In this document: positions 4,951 to 6,660 of the stretch, piece by piece
Layout of the letters: each line of letters starts with the position of its first letter
Numbering within the stretch: the stretch's first letter is position 1
Source of the DNA: Thermoprotei archaeon
GTDB lineage: Archaea > Thermoproteota > Thermoprotei_A > Sulfolobales > NBVN01
Reading direction: 5' to 3'
DNA length: 6,660 nucleotides
NCBI GenBank assembly: GCA_003661745.1
Contig: QMWS01000042.1
Location: forward strand, 1-6,660
The notes under the pieces: model-generated
Seen by the model: only the letters and a program-made list of their open reading frames with translations
Told to the model about the DNA's origin: nothing
The model's database searches: none
Made by a program: the position numbers and the translations under genes

Positions 4951-6660
4951 TTGAGTACTGTAGGTAAGTTGAGAACGTACTTCTCCATTAGAGAGTTAAT
5001 TCAGTTTGTTTCGGAGCTATCTAGGTTTCACAGAATTCAGGGAACAAAAGAGCTTATTGAGGCGTCAAACTACATAAGAGATACCGCGTCTGATGCAGGG
5101 TTTGATGTAGTTATTCACGAGTTCAGCTACTCAAGCATGCCACCCTACTTACCAGACATTACTGGATGGTGGGTCAGAGATGGCGCTGTGGAGTTAGTCA
5201 AGCCTTTCAGGAAGGTACTATCAAGCTTTACGAATGCATCAACCACTGTAGTGGCTCACTCACCCCCAGGCGAATTTGAAGGAAAAGTCCTCTACATAAG
5301 CGATGAGAGTAAAGTACCTGACAGCGTAGATGGTATAGTACTAACTCATGATACCAGCTTTGATATGTACGTTAAGGTAGTTAGGGCGGGTGCCCAAGCC
5401 ATAATGTACTTCAGAACTGAAGGCGACCCTTCAGGTATACCGTATCTGGGTCTATTCCCCAGCAGAAGGGACTTGCCTAACATGAAAATACCTGCTGTAG
5501 CTATATCTCGCAGCGATGCACAGGAGATCATTAGATGTATAGAGGAAGGCGAGGAAGTCGTCGTTAAAGGCTTCGTTAAGTCTGGGTATACTGACGAGCC
5601 TCCGCCTGCTAGAGTTATCGAAGTTAAGATAGGTGATGGCTATAGAGAGGTTCATGTGGTAGCTCATTACTGTCATCCAGCAGGAACGGTAAACGATAAC
5701 GTAAGCGGCTCAGCAGGCCTACTAGAGGCTGTTCTAGCACTTGATAGGGCAATTAGGGACGGGGTAATTAAGCTGAGTAGCCTAGGGCACCCTATTTCGG
5801 CAGTATGGGTTCCTGAGTACTATGGGTCATTTCCATTGGTCTTGAAGAAACTTAACGAAGGGATTGAAATTGCTGGCGCAATAAATCTGGATATGATAGG
5901 TGAGAAGCAGTCGCTGACGAACTCAACTCTCCAGCTAGTTAGAGCACCAATAAAGCTCCTCTCTAACTTGGAAGCCCTCGCCTACTACAATCTAGTATCT
6001 GCTATTCCTTCAGTACCTTCCTTCTCCTCGCCTAGCAGACTGCCTAAGGTGAGATTTGCTGTAGTTAACTATGAGGTAGGGAGCGATCATGACGCGTACA
6101 TCACGCTGGGGAGGCCCGCTTTAATGATTAATCAATGGCCTGATAAATACTACCACAGCAATCTCGACAGAATAGATAAGTTCAGCCCAGAGTTAGCGTC
6201 ATCTATATCCCTTGCAGCAATCAGCACTGCTGTCGAGTACTCCATCTTGGATAAGAGTAACCGTACTCACCTGAAGGGACTCGCAGAAAAGTACGTGAGG
6301 TTTGTTAGCGGATTAGATTTGCTGAACGTTTATCATGACACTAGACTGGTTAGAGCTAGGGAAGAGATTTATAATAAGCTAAATTCGGACGGAAAAGGAG
6401 GTGCTACCTGCTCGTACAGGCCTGCTATAGTTCTCAAAAGACATGGTCTGGTAATTACTAGGTCTGTGAGAGCATATGCTTCAACCGATACATACCTTAA
6501 ATTCAAGCTTATGCTACGGAGACATAGGTGGTTGAGGACGGCACTGAATCTTCTAATACTTAATGCCTACCTACACCGTAAGGTACCGCTTAAGGACGCT
6601 AAGCTGGACCTTATTGGCGAGCTAGGATGTGATATAAGTGATAACGTGCTCGATACCCTA
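4951..6660 (+). CDS. M28-type metallopeptidase with PA-like insert (DUF4910-like), 3' end outside window
   Basis: Probable zinc aminopeptidase; 570 residues are visible and the frame is still open at the window edge. There is no signal peptide or membrane helix, so it is probably cytosolic. An N-terminal helical segment (LIQFVSELSRFHRIQGTKE, from about residue 15) precedes a PA-like domain at about 108-200 (EGKVLYISDE to IPAVAISRSDAQEII). The metal-site motifs follow: AHYCHPAGTVNDNVSG (238-253; H239 or H242, and D249), PEYYGS (E289), NLDMIG (D314), GSDHDAYITLGRPALMI (377-393) and YYHSN (H402). HP-x4-NDN-x-SG and PE-xx-GS resemble the DUF4910 group, while NLDMIG and GSDHDAY are classic M28. 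The second glutamate of the M28 EE pair is Y290 here. After about residue 430 comes a helical, basic extension of at least 140 residues that I cannot assign; DUF4910 proteins can carry a C-terminal winged helix. TTG 4951 is set by a strong SD and an in-frame stop just upstream. Substrate is unknown. Confidence 0.87.
   Translation, partial: MSTVGKLRTYFSIRELIQFVSELSRFHRIQGTKELIEASNYIRDTASDAGFDVVIHEFSYSSMPPYLPDITGWWVRDGAVELVKPFRKVLSSFTNASTTVVAHSPPGEFEGKVLYISDESKVPDSVDGIVLTHDTSFDMYVKVVRAGAQAIMYFRTEGDPSGIPYLGLFPSRRDLPNMKIPAVAISRSDAQEIIRCIEEGEEVVVKGFVKSGYTDEPPPARVIEVKIGDGYREVHVVAHYCHPAGTVNDNVSGSAGLLEAVLALDRAIRDGVIKLSSLGHPISAVWVPEYYGSFPLVLKKLNEGIEIAGAINLDMIGEKQSLTNSTLQLVRAPIKLLSNLEALAYYNLVSAIPSVPSFSSPSRLPKVRFAVVNYEVGSDHDAYITLGRPALMINQWPDKYYHSNLDRIDKFSPELASSISLAAISTAVEYSILDKSNRTHLKGLAEKYVRFVSGLDLLNVYHDTRLVRAREEIYNKLNSDGKGGATCSYRPAIVLKRHGLVITRSVRAYASTDTYLKFKLMLRRHRWLRTALNLLILNAYLHRKVPLKDAKLDLIGELGCDISDNVLDTL

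Noticed and set aside
5346..5676. Two minus-strand frames of 61 and 74 codons
   Set aside because: Both lie inside the metallopeptidase coding sequence and lack starts or families of their own.

Overview
The window looks like chromosomal DNA from a thermophilic member of the Thermoproteota (Crenarchaeota). The signs are archaeal BRE/TATA-type promoters just upstream of genes, Shine-Dalgarno (SD) motifs of the GAGGTG type, TTG and GTG starts, AGG/AGA and ATA codon use, and archaeal protein families (short archaeal-type S-adenosylhomocysteine hydrolase, DUF5679 zinc ribbon, DUF2283, an archaeal PMT-like membrane glycosyltransferase). No rRNA or tRNA was seen, so placement below phylum is not attempted.

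Layout. Positions 1-621 (minus) hold the first 207 residues of pyruvate, phosphate dikinase, cut by the window edge. Positions 821-2336 (minus) hold a PMT/ArnT-like integral membrane glycosyltransferase. Its first in-frame ATG is at 2158, but its first membrane helix and the conserved acidic loop motif are encoded upstream, up to 2320, with no ATG, GTG or TTG in that frame. A +1 shift from an ATG at 2336 would restore a normal N-terminus. A gene-poor stretch of about 318 bases follows, then a 50-residue zinc-ribbon protein (2655-2807, minus). A divergent intergenic region of about 290 bases leads to S-adenosylhomocysteine hydrolase (3099-4361, plus).

The right part has an unrecognised 40-residue cysteine-rich protein (4460-4582, minus) with two Cx3Cx3C blocks. 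It is divergent from a 72-residue DUF2283 protein (4659-4877, plus), with 76 bases of A+T-rich promoter DNA between them. A TTG-started M28-type metallopeptidase with an inserted PA-like domain (4951 to beyond 6660, plus) has a strong SD site and is cut by the window edge.

The genes do not form an obvious single pathway. They are mostly housekeeping (pyruvate/PEP interconversion, the methylation cycle, protein or glycan modification at the membrane, intracellular peptide hydrolysis) with several small accessory proteins. No mobile element, CRISPR array or defence system was seen. The points most worth a second look are the broken start of the glycosyltransferase and the twin-Cx3Cx3C miniprotein.
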